A stretch of 64,000 bases of DNA, taken from positions 1 through 64,000 of the forward strand of contig NZ_JAEKMI010000001.1 of the NCBI RefSeq assembly GCF_020217485.1. Direction: 5' to 3'. The DNA is from Mycobacterium sp. WUMAC-067. GTDB taxonomy: Bacteria > Actinomycetota > Actinomycetes > Mycobacteriales > Mycobacteriaceae. Below, piece after piece: positions 45,688-58,622 of the stretch. Made by a program: the position numbers and the translations under genes. The notes below the pieces were generated by a model. The model worked only from the letters and a program-made list of their open reading frames with translations. It had not been told where the DNA came from and did not search any database. Numbering within the stretch: the first letter of the stretch is position 1; the number at the start of each line of letters is the position of its first letter.

Positions 45688-46526
45688 AGCTGCCTCCGGT
45701 GGGCTGCGCGGGTGCGGACTCGCCGCGCGAAGTAGCGCCCGTCGACGACGTCGAGGGCGATCGCTTGGCCGAAAGCGGTGGACAGATTCTCCGCGGTCAG
45801 CACGTCGGTGAGCAGTCCCGCGGCCACCACCTCGCCTTCGGCGAGCAGCATGCAGTGACTGAACCCGGGCGGGATCTCCTCGACGTGATGGGTGACCAGC
45901 ACCAGCGCGGGCGCGTCCGGGTCGGCGGCCAGGTCGGCCAGGCGCGCCACCAGCTCCTCGCGCCCGCCCAGGTCCAGGCCGGCGGCGGGCTCGTCGAGCA
46001 GCAGCAGTTCGGGGTCGGTCATCAGCGCGCGGGCGATCAGCACCCGCTTGCGTTCGCCTTCCGACAGCGTGCCGTAGGTGCGGTCCGCCAGATGCTCGGC
46101 GCCGAGGCTCTCCAGCATGTCGATCGCCCGGCGGTAGTCGACGTCTTCGTAGCGCTCGCGCCACCTGCCCAGCACCGCGTAGCCGGCGGAGACGACGAGA
46201 TCGCGCACCACCTCGTCGCCGGGCACGCGCTGCGCCAGCGCCGAGGAACTGAGGCCGATGCGGGAACGCAACTCCGTCACGTCGACCCGGCCCAGCCGCT
46301 CACCGAGCACGAAAGCCACGCCGGACGAGGGATGTTCGGCCGCCGCGGCGATCCGCAGCAGCGACGTCTTGCCCGCCCCGTTGGGCCCGACGATGACCCA
46401 GCGCTCGTCGAGTTCGACCGCCCAATCCAGCGGCCCGACCAGGACGTTGCCGCCGCGCTGGAGCGACACCTCGCGCAACTCGATCAGCAGATCGGGGTCG
46501 GCTGCCTCGCTTCCGTTTTCGGGCAC
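45684..46526 (-). CDS. ABC transporter ATP-binding protein
   Basis: A 280-aa ABC ATPase (Rv3041c type). Walker A is GPNGAGKTS (47-55), the signature is LSEGERKRVLIARAL, and Walker B is LLLLDEPAAGLD. A switch His lies in VTHHVEEI. No membrane partner is encoded nearby, so it may be a soluble ModF/YlmA-like ATPase. The GTG start at 46526 was chosen because the upstream extension overlaps serB2 and shows no conserved sequence. Confidence 0.9.
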   Translation of the reverse strand: MPENGSEAADPDLLIELREVSLQRGGNVLVGPLDWAVELDERWVIVGPNGAGKTSLLRIAAAAEHPSSGVAFVLGERLGRVDVTELRSRIGLSSSALAQRVPGDEVVRDLVVSAGYAVLGRWRERYEDVDYRRAIDMLESLGAEHLADRTYGTLSEGERKRVLIARALMTDPELLLLDEPAAGLDLGGREELVARLADLAADPDAPALVLVTHHVEEIPPGFSHCMLLAEGEVVAAGLLTDVLTAENLSTAFGQAIALDVVDGRYFARRVRTRAAHRRQL

Positions 46527-46587
46527 CCGACCATCGTGCCGTACCGCGACGCCCGAATCCCTGCCGGGTCGCCGGCTCCCGCCGCCG

Positions 46588-49635
<3,048 letters not shown>

Positions 49636-49826
49636 TCACTATTGAGAGGAATCTTAGCCGTCGATCATGGCGACGTCAGGGCTGGTCCTACAAACTGTCG
49701 TAAACGCGTCGGCGGTGCGGCGTGTCCTTCGGCGCGGCGCCGGCAGGGGTCGATGGTGGCGACCCGCTTCGCCCGGCTCCGCCGCGCTCGCGATCGCCAC
49801 GCGGGCCGGATGTTAGCGTCTGACGC

Positions 49827-50945
49827 GTGTTGTTCGGCGTGATCAGACCCGCCCGGCTGGCCTCCCGGATAGCTGTTGCCACCGCGGTGACGGCGGCGGT
49901 CGTCGCGGCGTGCGCCGGCTGCGGATCCGACAAGCGCGCCGCCACGCCGCCGGCCCGTTCGCTGATCACCCCCACCACGCAGATCGCGGGGGCCGGCGTG
50001 CTGGGAAACGACCGCCGGCCTGACGATTCGTGCGCCCGCGACGCCGCCGAGGCCGACGCGGGCGCCGCGAAGCGGCGCGTCCACAACGCCGCCGGGGTCG
50101 AGCCGGACGTGGTGCAGGTGCCCGCCGACCCGCGGCGCATCGTGGTGCTCTCCGGCGACCAGCTCGACGCGTTGTGCGCGCTGGGCCTGCAATCGCGGGT
50201 GGTCGCCGCCGCGTTGCCGGACGGTTCGCCGGGTCAGCCCCCGTATTTGGGTGGTGCGGTGCACGGTGTGCCCGGCGCGGGGACGCGGTCGCACCCGGAC
50301 GTGAAGGCGATCGAGGCCGCCCACCCCGACCTGATCCTGGGCTCCCAGGGGTTGACGCCCACGTTGTATCCGCAGCTGGCGGCGATCGCCCCCACGGTGT
50401 TCACCGGCGCACCGGGCGCAGCCTGGGAGGACAACCTGCGCGCCGTCGGCGCCGCCACCGCGCGCGGCACCGCGATGGACGCGTTGCTCAGCGGGTTTGC
50501 GCAACGGGCCACCGACGTGGGCGCGCGGCATGACGCCTCCCACTTTCAGGCGTCGATCGTGCAGCTGACCACCGGGACGATCCGGGTCTACGGCGGCAAC
50601 AACTTCCCGGCCAGCGTGCTCGGGTCGGTCGGCGTGGACCGGCCGGCCGCGCAGCGGTTCACCGACAAGCCCTACGTCGAGATCGGCGCCACCGACGCGG
50701 ATCTCGCGAAGGACCAGGATCTGTCGATCGCCGACGCCGACGTGGTGTACCTGTCGTGCGCCTCCCCGGCGGCCGCCGATCGGGCCGCCACGGTCCTCGA
50801 CAGCGGCCCGTGGCGCAAGCTGTCCGCCAACCGCGACAACCGGGTCTATGTCGTCAACGACGAGATCTGGCAAACCGGCGAGGGGTTGATCGCGGCCCGC
50901 GGCATCGTCGACGACCTGCGCCTGATGAACGCCCCCATCAACTGA
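49827..50945 (+). CDS. fecB: Fe3+-siderophore-type periplasmic binding lipoprotein
   Basis: A 372-aa exported lipoprotein with a signal ending at C32 (ACAGC). The body is a class III periplasmic binding protein: RRIVVLSGDQLDALCALGL, HPDLILGSQGLTPTLYPQLAAIAPTV and VYVVNDEIWQTGEGLIAARGIVDDLR. Position between ctaD and adhC matches M. tuberculosis FecB (Rv3044). No permease or ATPase lies adjacent. The 230 bp upstream, divergent from ctaD, show no IdeR-like box I can support. Confidence 0.88.
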   Translation: MLFGVIRPARLASRIAVATAVTAAVVAACAGCGSDKRAATPPARSLITPTTQIAGAGVLGNDRRPDDSCARDAAEADAGAAKRRVHNAAGVEPDVVQVPADPRRIVVLSGDQLDALCALGLQSRVVAAALPDGSPGQPPYLGGAVHGVPGAGTRSHPDVKAIEAAHPDLILGSQGLTPTLYPQLAAIAPTVFTGAPGAAWEDNLRAVGAATARGTAMDALLSGFAQRATDVGARHDASHFQASIVQLTTGTIRVYGGNNFPASVLGSVGVDRPAAQRFTDKPYVEIGATDADLAKDQDLSIADADVVYLSCASPAAADRAATVLDSGPWRKLSANRDNRVYVVNDEIWQTGEGLIAARGIVDDLRLMNAPIN

Positions 50946-50986
50946 CGCCGGGCACGGTCGTCGGAACGTGATGTTCACCCCGATAG

Positions 50987-51016
50987 TTGGCGGAAGAACG
51001 TTACCCTAGCTAAAAT
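50987..51016 (+). promoter_or_regulatory. SigA-like promoter for adhC
   Basis: TTGGCG (50987-50992), an 18-bp spacer and TAAAAT (51011-51016) would start transcription near 51023. That gives a leader of about 29 nt carrying GAGGG before the ATG at 51052. Confidence 0.45.
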
Positions 51017-51051
51017 TTTGGTCGAAGCCATCAGACCGAAGAGGGAAATTC

Positions 51052-52092
51052 ATGCGCACTGTTTCGGCATACGCCGCCACGTCGGCGACCGAACCGCTGA
51101 CCAAGACCACCATCGAGCGGCGCGACCCGGGCCCGCGCGACGTGGCCATCGACATCAAGTTCGCCGGCATCTGCCACTCCGACATCCACACGGCCAAAGG
51201 CGAATGGGGCACACCGAATTACCCCGTGGTCGTGGGCCACGAGATCGCCGGCGTCGTGACCGAGGTCGGCGCCGAGGTCACCAAGTTCAAGGTGGGCGAC
51301 CACGTCGGCGTGGGTTGCATGGTGAACTCCTGCGGCCAGTGCAGCAGCTGCGACGCCGGGCTCGAGCAGTACTGCAAGAACGGCGCGACCTTCACCTACA
51401 ACTCGATCGACAAGGACGGCACGTCGACACAGGGCGGCTACAGCCAGGCGGTCGTCGTCGACGAGAACTTCGTCTTGCGCATCCCCGACTCGCTGCCGCT
51501 GGACAAGGCGGCGCCGCTGCTGTGCGCCGGCATCACGCTGTTCTCACCGCTGCGGCACTGGAAGGCCGGGCCCGCCACGCGACTGGCGATCATCGGCCTG
51601 GGCGGTCTGGGGCACATGGGCGTCAAGCTGGGCGCGGCGATGGGCGCCGAGGTCACCGTGCTGTCGCAGTCGCTGAAGAAGATGGAAGACGGGCTGCGGT
51701 TGGGCGCCAAGCATTACTACGCCACCGCCGACCGCGAGACCTTCAAGAAGTTGCGCAGCAGCTTCGACCTGATGCTCAACACCGTCTCGGCGAACCTGAA
51801 TCTCAACGACTACCTGAGCCTGCTCGACGTCGACGGCACCCTCGTCGAATTGGGCATCCCCGAGCACCCCATGGAGGTGGGGGCGTTCCCGCTGGCGCTG
51901 GCGCGCCGCAGCCTGTCCGGGTCGAACATCGGCGGGATCGCCGAGACCCAGGAGATGCTGGACTTCTGCGCCGAACACAACGTCACGCCCGAAATCGAGG
52001 TCATCGACCCCGACTACATCAACGAGGCGTACGAGCGCGTCCTGGCCAGCGACGTCCGCTACCGCTTCGTCATCGACATCTCGAAGCTGTAG
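51052..52092 (+). CDS. adhC: NADP-dependent alcohol dehydrogenase
   Basis: Zinc-dependent medium-chain dehydrogenase of 346 aa. Catalytic zinc ligands are C41 (GICHSDIH) and H63-E64 (GHEIAGVV). Structural zinc is held by C94, C97, C100 and C108 ([15 protein letters not shown]). The Rossmann motif is [13 protein letters not shown]. It belongs to the cinnamyl-alcohol dehydrogenase subgroup; the physiological aldehyde is not defined. The ATG is preceded by GAGGG. It is convergent with the DUF3349 gene (4-bp gap). Confidence 0.94.
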   Translation: MRTVSAYAATSATEPLTKTTIERRDPGPRDVAIDIKFAGICHSDIHTAKGEWGTPNYPVVVGHEIAGVVTEVGAEVTKFKVGDHVGVGCMVNSCGQCSSCDAGLEQYCKNGATFTYNSIDKDGTSTQGGYSQAVVVDENFVLRIPDSLPLDKAAPLLCAGITLFSPLRHWKAGPATRLAIIGLGGLGHMGVKLGAAMGAEVTVLSQSLKKMEDGLRLGAKHYYATADRETFKKLRSSFDLMLNTVSANLNLNDYLSLLDVDGTLVELGIPEHPMEVGAFPLALARRSLSGSNIGGIAETQEMLDFCAEHNVTPEIEVIDPDYINEAYERVLASDVRYRFVIDISKL

Positions 52093-52096
52093 CGGC

Positions 52097-52489
52097 TCAG
52101 GAAACCGTGTTGGGGGCCGGTTCGGGCTTGCCGTTGGCCGCGCCGGGGTCCTCGGCCGCGTCGGTCGGGTGCGTGATGCCCGCCAGCGGCCAACCCGCGG
52201 CGGCCAGCCGGGCCGCCACCCGCGCGATGTTCTCCGGACCGGCGTCGTAGTGGGTCATGTCGGAGATGAAATCGGCGATGACGTCGCGGTTGATCTCGTC
52301 GCCCGGCTTGGTTTCCTCGTCAATCGCGTCGACGACTTCCTTGATCTGATCCTCGGTCAGGGGCGTGCTGCGCAGCAGCTCCAACAGCGGGACGCGATCG
52401 GGTCCGGGAACGCCGTCGGGGTAGCCGCATTGCAGCCACTGGATCACCGAACGGAAAAAAGCGGCCGTAGAGGATGGGGTAATCGCCAC
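52097..52489 (-). CDS. DUF3349 protein
   Basis: A 130-aa cytoplasmic protein (Rv3046c type). The helical DUF3349 core covers about 5-100: FFRSVIQWLQCGYPDGVPGPDRVPLLELL, then LTEDQIKEVVDAI and an Asp-rich ISDMTHYDAGPENIARVAARLAAAGWPLAG. A polar tail follows. The function is unknown. I chose GTG 52489 over an in-frame GTG two codons earlier. The 90-bp gap to nrdF shows nothing clear. Confidence 0.82.
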   Translation of the reverse strand: MAITPSSTAAFFRSVIQWLQCGYPDGVPGPDRVPLLELLRSTPLTEDQIKEVVDAIDEETKPGDEINRDVIADFISDMTHYDAGPENIARVAARLAAAGWPLAGITHPTDAAEDPGAANGKPEPAPNTVS

Positions 52490-52579
52490 GCCCACCAGTC
52501 TCCCGGCTACCGGGCCGACGGCGCCACCGGGCCGCCGCGCCCCGGCCACAATTCACGCGGCGTTCACAAACCGCTCAGC

Positions 52580-53566
<987 letters not shown>

Positions 53567-53603
53567 TCACACGCCGTTTTGCCTGAGGGACGTCAGGCTC
53601 CAG

Positions 53604-53651
53604 ACACTACCCCTGGGGTACGACAACCGAGCGCAACACAAGAAGTTGTGT
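53604..53651. promoter_or_regulatory. Pair of NrdR boxes upstream of nrdF
   Basis: Box 1 is ACACTACCCCTGGGGT (53604-53619) and box 2 is ACACAAGAAGTTGTGT (53636-53651). Box 2 is a perfect ACACAA/TTGTGT palindrome fitting the NrdR consensus. The starts are 32 bp apart, three helical turns, the usual spacing for cooperative NrdR binding. Box 1 begins 50 bp upstream of the nrdF GTG. Confidence 0.78.
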
Positions 53652-53747
53652 TTTTGCGTGTCGCGGACGCCCGCGGGCCGCCGGATTTACTTCCTTCTCC
53701 AGTATGCGCGCGTCGGCCGGCGCGGCGTGGGCAAAATCGGGCACAGT

Positions 53748-53765
53748 ATGTACCATTTGGTACAT
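53748..53765. promoter_or_regulatory. Operator overlapping the SRPBCC start codon
   Basis: ATGTACCA (53748-53755), spacer TT, TGGTACAT (53758-53765) form a perfect 18-bp palindrome. Its last two bases are the first two of the ATG at 53764. The TetR encoded second in this operon is the obvious ligand. Confidence 0.72.
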
Positions 53766-54210
53766 GATTACCGAAGACAGCGTCGAGATCGACGCGCCGG
53801 CGCACCTGGTGTGGAAGGTCTTCAGCGACGTCGAGCGCTGGCCCGAATGGACGGCCTCGGTGACGTCGCTGGCCGCGGTGGACGGGCCCGGGCTCGCGGT
53901 CGGCAAGCGGTTCGCGATCAAACAGCCACGCATGTCGAAGCTGGTGTGGACGATCACCGAACTCGACCCGGGGACGTCCTGGACGTGGGTGCAGCGCGCT
54001 CCCGGCGCGACGGCCAGCGCCCGCCACGACGTGATCCCCCAGCCGGGCGGGGGCACCCTGGTGCGCCAGCGCATCGACCAGAACGGCGTGCTCGGCGCCC
54101 TCGTCGGACGGCTCATGCGATCGATGACCCAGCGATACCTCAAACTCGAGGCCGAAGGCCTCAAGGCCCGCTCCGAGCAACTCAGCCGCGCCGATGGCAC
54201 GCACCCCTGA
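53764..54210 (+). CDS. SRPBCC-family (polyketide cyclase-like) protein
   Basis: A 148-aa START-like protein. The pattern DSVEIDAPAHLVWKVFSDVERWPEWTASVTSL (about 5-37), SWTWVQRAPGATASARHDVIP and a C-terminal helix (about 108-140) is typical of ligand-binding SRPBCC domains. Ligand or enzymatic role is unknown. It is the first gene of an operon with a TetR regulator, overlapping it by 17 bp. Neither gene is in this position in M. tuberculosis. Confidence 0.85.
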   Translation: MITEDSVEIDAPAHLVWKVFSDVERWPEWTASVTSLAAVDGPGLAVGKRFAIKQPRMSKLVWTITELDPGTSWTWVQRAPGATASARHDVIPQPGGGTLVRQRIDQNGVLGALVGRLMRSMTQRYLKLEAEGLKARSEQLSRADGTHP

Positions 54211-54733
54211 CACCGAGCGGCGCCGCCAACTCCTCGATGCCCTCGTCACCGAGTTCGGCGCCGGTGGCATCGGCGACCGGTCGCTGCGCGCGGTGGCCGA
54301 CGCGGTCGGCACGAGCCACCGAATGTTGTTGCACCACTTCGGTTCTCGTGAAGACATGCTTGTGGCGATCGTCGAGGAGGTCGAGCGCCGCCAGATGGGG
54401 CTGCTGGCCGAACTGCCCACCGACCCGGCCGAGAGCTTCGCCGCCATGTGGTCAGATCTCCGTCGGCCCGAACTGCGACAGTTCGAGCGTCTCTTCTTCG
54501 AGTGTTACGCCCGCGCCGCCCAGGGCGAAAAGCCTTTTGCCGCAATGGTTCCCGGCGCCGTCGACGGGTGGCTGGAAGAGGCCGCGACCGTCGCCGGCGC
54601 CGCGTTCGACCCCGCCCTGGCCAGGTTGGGATTGGCCGTAATCCGCGGCCTGCTACTGGATCTCGTGGCCACCGACGACGCCGCCGGCGTCGACGCGGCC
54701 GCGCGCGCCTTCAAGGAGCTGCTCACCCGCTGA
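54194..54733 (+). CDS. TetR-family regulator
   Basis: A 179-aa regulator. The HTH is LLDALVTEFGAGGIGDRSLRAVADAVGTSHRMLLHHFGSREDML (about 13-56). The C-terminal ligand pocket is helical with no recognised specificity. The ATG at 54194 lies within the SRPBCC gene. It probably represses the operon through the palindrome at 53748-53765. Its 3' end faces the universal stress protein gene (12-bp gap). Confidence 0.9.
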   Translation: MARTPDTERRRQLLDALVTEFGAGGIGDRSLRAVADAVGTSHRMLLHHFGSREDMLVAIVEEVERRQMGLLAELPTDPAESFAAMWSDLRRPELRQFERLFFECYARAAQGEKPFAAMVPGAVDGWLEEAATVAGAAFDPALARLGLAVIRGLLLDLVATDDAAGVDAAARAFKELLTR

Positions 54734-54745
54734 CCTTCGGATGAT

Positions 54746-55204
54746 TCAGTTGGCGGTGTGGACGATCAGGACATCGGTCTTGACCCTGCGGGAGACCTCG
54801 GACGGGACCGATCCCAGCAGCCGCCCGGCGACGCTGTTGAGCCCGACGTTGCCCACCACCATCAGGTCGGCGCCGACCTCCTCGGCCAGCTGCACCAGCA
54901 CGTTGATCGGGGCACCCACGATCGACCGCTCCTCCACGTTCCTGGCCCCCGCTTGGTGCGCCCGTTCCTTGGCGTTCTGCAGGATCGCGTAGTACGGGGC
55001 CTCCCCAACCGTCCGATAGTCCTGGCCGTGGTCGCTCCCCGGCGGGATGGCGTAGCGGCCGCGTTCCTGGGGGACGGGGAGATGCGCCGTCACAACGATC
55101 AGTTTCGCGCCGTGATCCGCGGCGATCGCCGCTGCGCGATCCACCGCGCGCAGCGACGAGTCCGAGCCATCGGTGCCGACCACGACCGTCTGATAGGCGC
55201 TCAT
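54746..55204 (-). CDS. Universal stress protein (UspA family)
   Basis: A 152-aa single-domain USP with the ATP-binding signature VVGNVGLNSVAGRLLGSVPS (G-X2-G-X9-G-S), and an N-terminal VVVGTDGSDSS. It is therefore probably a nucleotide-binding USP of the type common in dormancy responses. No DosR box is visible upstream. It follows the BVMO gene on the same strand after a 52-bp gap and is an addition relative to the M. tuberculosis order. Confidence 0.92.
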   Translation of the reverse strand: MSAYQTVVVGTDGSDSSLRAVDRAAAIAADHGAKLIVVTAHLPVPQERGRYAIPPGSDHGQDYRTVGEAPYYAILQNAKERAHQAGARNVEERSIVGAPINVLVQLAEEVGADLMVVGNVGLNSVAGRLLGSVPSEVSRRVKTDVLIVHTAN

Positions 55205-55256
55205 TTCCCTGAAACTGTAACGCCGGGCGGCGGCCAAAGTACCCAAACGGTGTGGT

Positions 55257-56810
55257 TCAACTTCGCACGGGGGCCGCGTGCCTGCCCGTGCTGACGCCGT
55301 AGAACTGGTATTCCGCGGGCTTGACCGAGCGGGTCGCCCGCCAGTACTCCCAGGTGTAGCCGCCCCACAGCACGGTGTTCTTGCCGTGCTCGTCCAGATA
55401 CCAGCTGCTGCAGCCGCCGCTGTTCCACACCGACGGGCCCAGCCTGCGCTGCAGCTCGTCGTTGAACGCGTCCTGGGCGGCCCGGGTCGGGGCGAGCGCC
55501 TGCGCGCCCAGCTTGTCGCAGGTGGCGATCGCGTCAGCGACGTAACGGATTTGGGACTCGATCATGAACACCACCGAGTTGTGCCCCAGCCCGGTGTTGG
55601 GGCCCAGCAGAAAGAACAGGTTGGGCACATCGGCGACGGTGATCCCGCGGTGGGCGCCGATGCCCTCGCGATTCCAGCGGTCCACCAGATCCTCGCCGTG
55701 CAGGCCCTTGATCTGGACGTAGGTGTAGGAGTCGGTGACGTGAAAACCGGTGGCGTACACGATGACATCGGCTTTCCGGTGCGTGCCGTCAGTGGTGACG
55801 ATGCCGTCGGACGTGATCCGCGAAATGTGGTCGGTGACCAGTTCGGTCTTCGGGTCGGCCATCGCCCCGTAATAGGTGGAGGAGTTCAGGATTCGCTTGC
55901 ACCCGACGCGGTAGTTGGGAATCAGCTTGCGGCGCAACTCCCGATCCTTGACCGATCGACGAATGTTGTACTTGCAGTACGCCTCGATGAACTTGAGTAG
56001 GTTGGGCCGCTTGGTCATTCCGAAGGCCAGCGCCTCCTGGCCCCAGTAGATGGCCAGTCGCACCAGCGCCCGCAGGCCGGGCACGTTCTCCATGGCGCGG
56101 CGCACCGCCGGCGGGATCTCGGGGTTGGAGCGCGGCACCACCCACGGCGGGGTGCGTTGGTAGAGCTGAAGTTCGGCGACCTGCCCGACGATCTCCGGCA
56201 CGATCTGGATCGCGCTGGCGCCGGTCCCGATCACCGCCACCCGCTTGCCGGTCAGGTCGACGCTGTGGTCCCACTCCGCGGAATGGAAAGCAGCACCGGC
56301 GAATTGGTCGCGACCCTCGATGTCGGGCATGGACGGGATGTGCAGCGCGCCGGCACCCGAAATCAGGAACTGCGCGACGTATTCACGCCCGTCGGCGGTG
56401 AACACGTGCCAGCGGTGCTCCTCATCGTCCCAGTGCGCCCGGTCCACCAACGAGTTGAACTCCATGTAGCGGCGCAGCCCGTACTTCTCCGTGACCCCCT
56501 TGAGGTAGTCCCAGATCTCGGGCTGATAGGAGAACGGGTTCTTCCAGTCCGGCTTGGGCTCGAACGAAAACGAATACAGGTGCGACGGGATGTCGCAGGC
56601 GCACCCGGGATAGCTGTTGTCACGCCAGGTGCCGCCGATGTCGTCGGCCTTTTCCAGGATGACGAAGCCCACCCCCTGCTTCTGCAGCGCGATGGCCATC
56701 CCCAGGCCGGAGAACCCGGTCCCGATGATGACGGCGCGGGTGTGGACGGGCTTCGGGGCCTTGGCCGCGGGGACGGGTGCGGTCTCGGTGTGTGTCACGA
56801 CGTCGGTCAC
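55257..56810 (-). CDS. Type I Baeyer-Villiger / flavin-containing monooxygenase
   Basis: A 517-aa FAD/NADPH monooxygenase (Rv3049c type). The FAD motif is GTGFSGLG (30-37), followed by DIGGTWRDNSYPGCACDIPSH. The BVMO fingerprint FXGXXXHXXXWD is intact (FAGAAFHSAEWD, 170-181). The NADPH motif is GTGASAIQ (195-202). The native substrate is unknown; homologues activate ethionamide-type prodrugs. I chose GTG 56810. The TetR gene lies directly upstream on the same strand, and two inverted repeats lie between them. Confidence 0.93.
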   Translation of the reverse strand: MTDVVTHTETAPVPAAKAPKPVHTRAVIIGTGFSGLGMAIALQKQGVGFVILEKADDIGGTWRDNSYPGCACDIPSHLYSFSFEPKPDWKNPFSYQPEIWDYLKGVTEKYGLRRYMEFNSLVDRAHWDDEEHRWHVFTADGREYVAQFLISGAGALHIPSMPDIEGRDQFAGAAFHSAEWDHSVDLTGKRVAVIGTGASAIQIVPEIVGQVAELQLYQRTPPWVVPRSNPEIPPAVRRAMENVPGLRALVRLAIYWGQEALAFGMTKRPNLLKFIEAYCKYNIRRSVKDRELRRKLIPNYRVGCKRILNSSTYYGAMADPKTELVTDHISRITSDGIVTTDGTHRKADVIVYATGFHVTDSYTYVQIKGLHGEDLVDRWNREGIGAHRGITVADVPNLFFLLGPNTGLGHNSVVFMIESQIRYVADAIATCDKLGAQALAPTRAAQDAFNDELQRRLGPSVWNSGGCSSWYLDEHGKNTVLWGGYTWEYWRATRSVKPAEYQFYGVSTGRHAAPVRS

Positions 56811-56890
56811 GGTCGATCGGTCTTTCTCGTCGGGCCAGTCTCGGGTCGGCGCTCGCTGGCATCCTCGGCCGTAGCCGCCCCGCTGGCGCA

Positions 56891-56912
56891 GATACCCAGT
56901 ACCCAGGGTATC
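56891..56912. promoter_or_regulatory. Dyad upstream of the monooxygenase gene
   Basis: GATACCC (56891-56897), 8-nt spacer, GGGTATC (56906-56912) are perfect arms. It lies about 80 bp before the monooxygenase GTG and 50 bp past the TetR stop. It is a candidate operator for that TetR. Confidence 0.55.
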
Positions 56913-56925
56913 GGTTGGGACGAGT

Positions 56926-56952
56926 GTTGACGATCGCCAGGGCGATGTCAAC
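56926..56952. promoter_or_regulatory. Inverted repeat between TetR and monooxygenase genes
   Basis: GTTGAC-G-ATCGCC (56926-56938) faces GGCGAT-G-TCAAC (56941-56952) across 2 nt; the arms match except for one unpaired base. It begins 11 bp after the TetR stop, so it may be an intercistronic hairpin, with no T-run, or a second regulator site. Confidence 0.45.
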
Positions 56953-56962
56953 GTGCCAAAGG

Positions 56963-57691
56963 TCAGCCCGCGGCGCGGTTGGCCGGGACCACGCTGTGGA
57001 TCGGCTGGTCAGGGTCCATGCGGATGCCGAGCGCCTCGGCGGTGCCGACGATGACCCCCATCATGATCGTCGTGAGGTGGGCCACGAATTGCTCGCGCGG
57101 CATGCGAAGAGGGCTGTCGGGGTCGGGACCCAGCCACCACTCGGTGGCCGACGCGGCCGAGCCGAACGCCGCATGCCCGGCCAGCTCGACGGCCGCGTGG
57201 TCCAGCTCCATCTCGCGCAACTCGTTGTCGAACATGTCGGCCACGGCGAGGGTGATACCTCGGCCCTCGTTGAGGATCTGTGGGCTTGCCGCGGAACGGC
57301 CCTGGATGAAGACCCGCAGCACGTTGGGGTGCTTGTCGACCAGGTTGGCGTACTCCTCGACGGCGCGCCGGATCACCTCGCGAGCCGAGTCGGTCTTCAG
57401 GTCGATGGACGGAAAGATCGCCGTCCACAACATGTCGCGCAGCCGCTCCCCGATCGCCTGGAACAGGTCGGACTTGTCGTGAAAATGCCGGTAGATCTTC
57501 GGTTTGGCGGTGCCGGCCTCTTCGGCGATTTCCCGCACGGACAGTTCGGGTCCGAGCCGGTCGATGGCGCGGAACGCCGCGTCGACGATGTCGCTGCGCA
57601 CTTTCTTGCGGTGCTCGCGCCAGCGTTCGCTGCGCGCGTCGACCTTGGCCCCCGGCTTGGCGGCCGGGTGGGGCCTAGAGGGTCGAGGCAT
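56963..57691 (-). CDS. TetR-family regulator (Rv3050c-like)
   Basis: A 242-aa regulator, close to the 246 aa of Rv3050c. The HTH spans about 35-80 (VDAAFRAIDRLGPELSVREIAEEAGTAKPKIYRHFHDKSDLF). A basic N-terminal arm (RPSRPHPAAKPGAKV...RKKVR) could add DNA contacts. It begins at ATG 57691, with a GTG two codons earlier as alternative. Close linkage to the monooxygenase suggests it controls that gene, as EthR does for EthA. Confidence 0.9.
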   Translation of the reverse strand: MPRPSRPHPAAKPGAKVDARSERWREHRKKVRSDIVDAAFRAIDRLGPELSVREIAEEAGTAKPKIYRHFHDKSDLFQAIGERLRDMLWTAIFPSIDLKTDSAREVIRRAVEEYANLVDKHPNVLRVFIQGRSAASPQILNEGRGITLAVADMFDNELREMELDHAAVELAGHAAFGSAASATEWWLGPDPDSPLRMPREQFVAHLTTIMMGVIVGTAEALGIRMDPDQPIHSVVPANRAAG

Positions 57692-57764
57692 TCTCACCAC
57701 GAAACGCACTTTACCCCGTCGCGGCTTCTGACCTGGGCAGACTGGCGGGACGAGGACACCGCGG

Positions 57765-58595
57765 TTAACGGTGCCGCTGGGCGTACTCCCCGGGGCTGCA
57801 GCCGAGCATCGACCGGAACTCGTTGGTGAAGTGCGCCTGGTCGTACCAGCCGAGGCGGACGGCCAGCTCGGCGAAGTCGACGCGACGATCGCTCTCGATC
57901 GCCAACGCAGCTTGCTGCAGGCGGTAACGGCACAGCACCCATTTGACCGGCACACCGACGTAGCGCCGGAACACGCGCTGAGTGGTTCGCGCGCTCCACG
58001 GCGAGCAAGCCATCACTTGTTCCACGCGGTGCAAAGCGTCGTCGTCGTGCATCCGCCGTAGCAGCGCCGTGAGGGCCTCGTAGGTCGGGTCGGAGACCGT
58101 TGCGGCGCCGATCGCCGTGTCCAGTTGCGCGGCGGCGAGCTCGATGTCGTCATCGAAAAGCATTGGACCGCTGAACAAGTCATCGTCGACTCGAACGATT
58201 CGGCCGGTCAGCGCAGCCGCGTCGCGTCCGAATCGGGCGGCGAACCCGCCGGCGCGGAAACGCGCACCGACAACCGCACCGCGCCCCGACAACGTGATGG
58301 TGAAGACCCTCTCGACGACACCGTGTACCAGGGTGGCGGGCAAAGCGAATCCATGGCGCGGGGAGTCGGTGCCCCACTCGTGGCTGAGGTTGATCGACGG
58401 GAAAGTGATCACTTGGCTTTCACGCGGCGGCTGGCCGGTCAGATCCCAGCACACCGACCAAAAATGCTCGACGAATTTGGCGGCGGCCTCCGACGGCGCT
58501 TGGCGACGGAGGTCGAACGCCGTTGCGCTCCCCGCGCGCCCGACCACGCCCGGCTGTGGACCAATCGCCTGTGGCGCGTTTTTCCAAGCCTGCAC
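57765..58595 (-). CDS. AraC-family regulator
   Basis: A 276-aa regulator with an N-terminal sensory region of the DUF6597 type (FVEHFWSVCWDL, about 41-52, then the cupin-like GRGAVVGARFRAGGFAARF). A C-terminal double HTH follows (about 175-276; WSARTTQRVFRRYVGVPVKWVL, then FAELAVRLGWYDQAHFTNEFRSMLGCSPGEY). The start is GTG 58595. The VOC gene begins only 27 bp away on the other strand, so the two must share or interleave promoters. Confidence 0.9.
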   Translation of the reverse strand: MQAWKNAPQAIGPQPGVVGRAGSATAFDLRRQAPSEAAAKFVEHFWSVCWDLTGQPPRESQVITFPSINLSHEWGTDSPRHGFALPATLVHGVVERVFTITLSGRGAVVGARFRAGGFAARFGRDAAALTGRIVRVDDDLFSGPMLFDDDIELAAAQLDTAIGAATVSDPTYEALTALLRRMHDDDALHRVEQVMACSPWSARTTQRVFRRYVGVPVKWVLCRYRLQQAALAIESDRRVDFAELAVRLGWYDQAHFTNEFRSMLGCSPGEYAQRHR

Positions 58596-58622
58596 ATCAC
58601 GAATCTAGCCAAGCTGGTTGCC

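Noticed and set aside
50996..51014. IdeR-like iron box between fecB and adhC
   Set aside because: Only 12 of 19 positions match the consensus, the outer half-site is poor, and it lies downstream of fecB, not upstream. The A/T content is better explained by the adhC -10 region.
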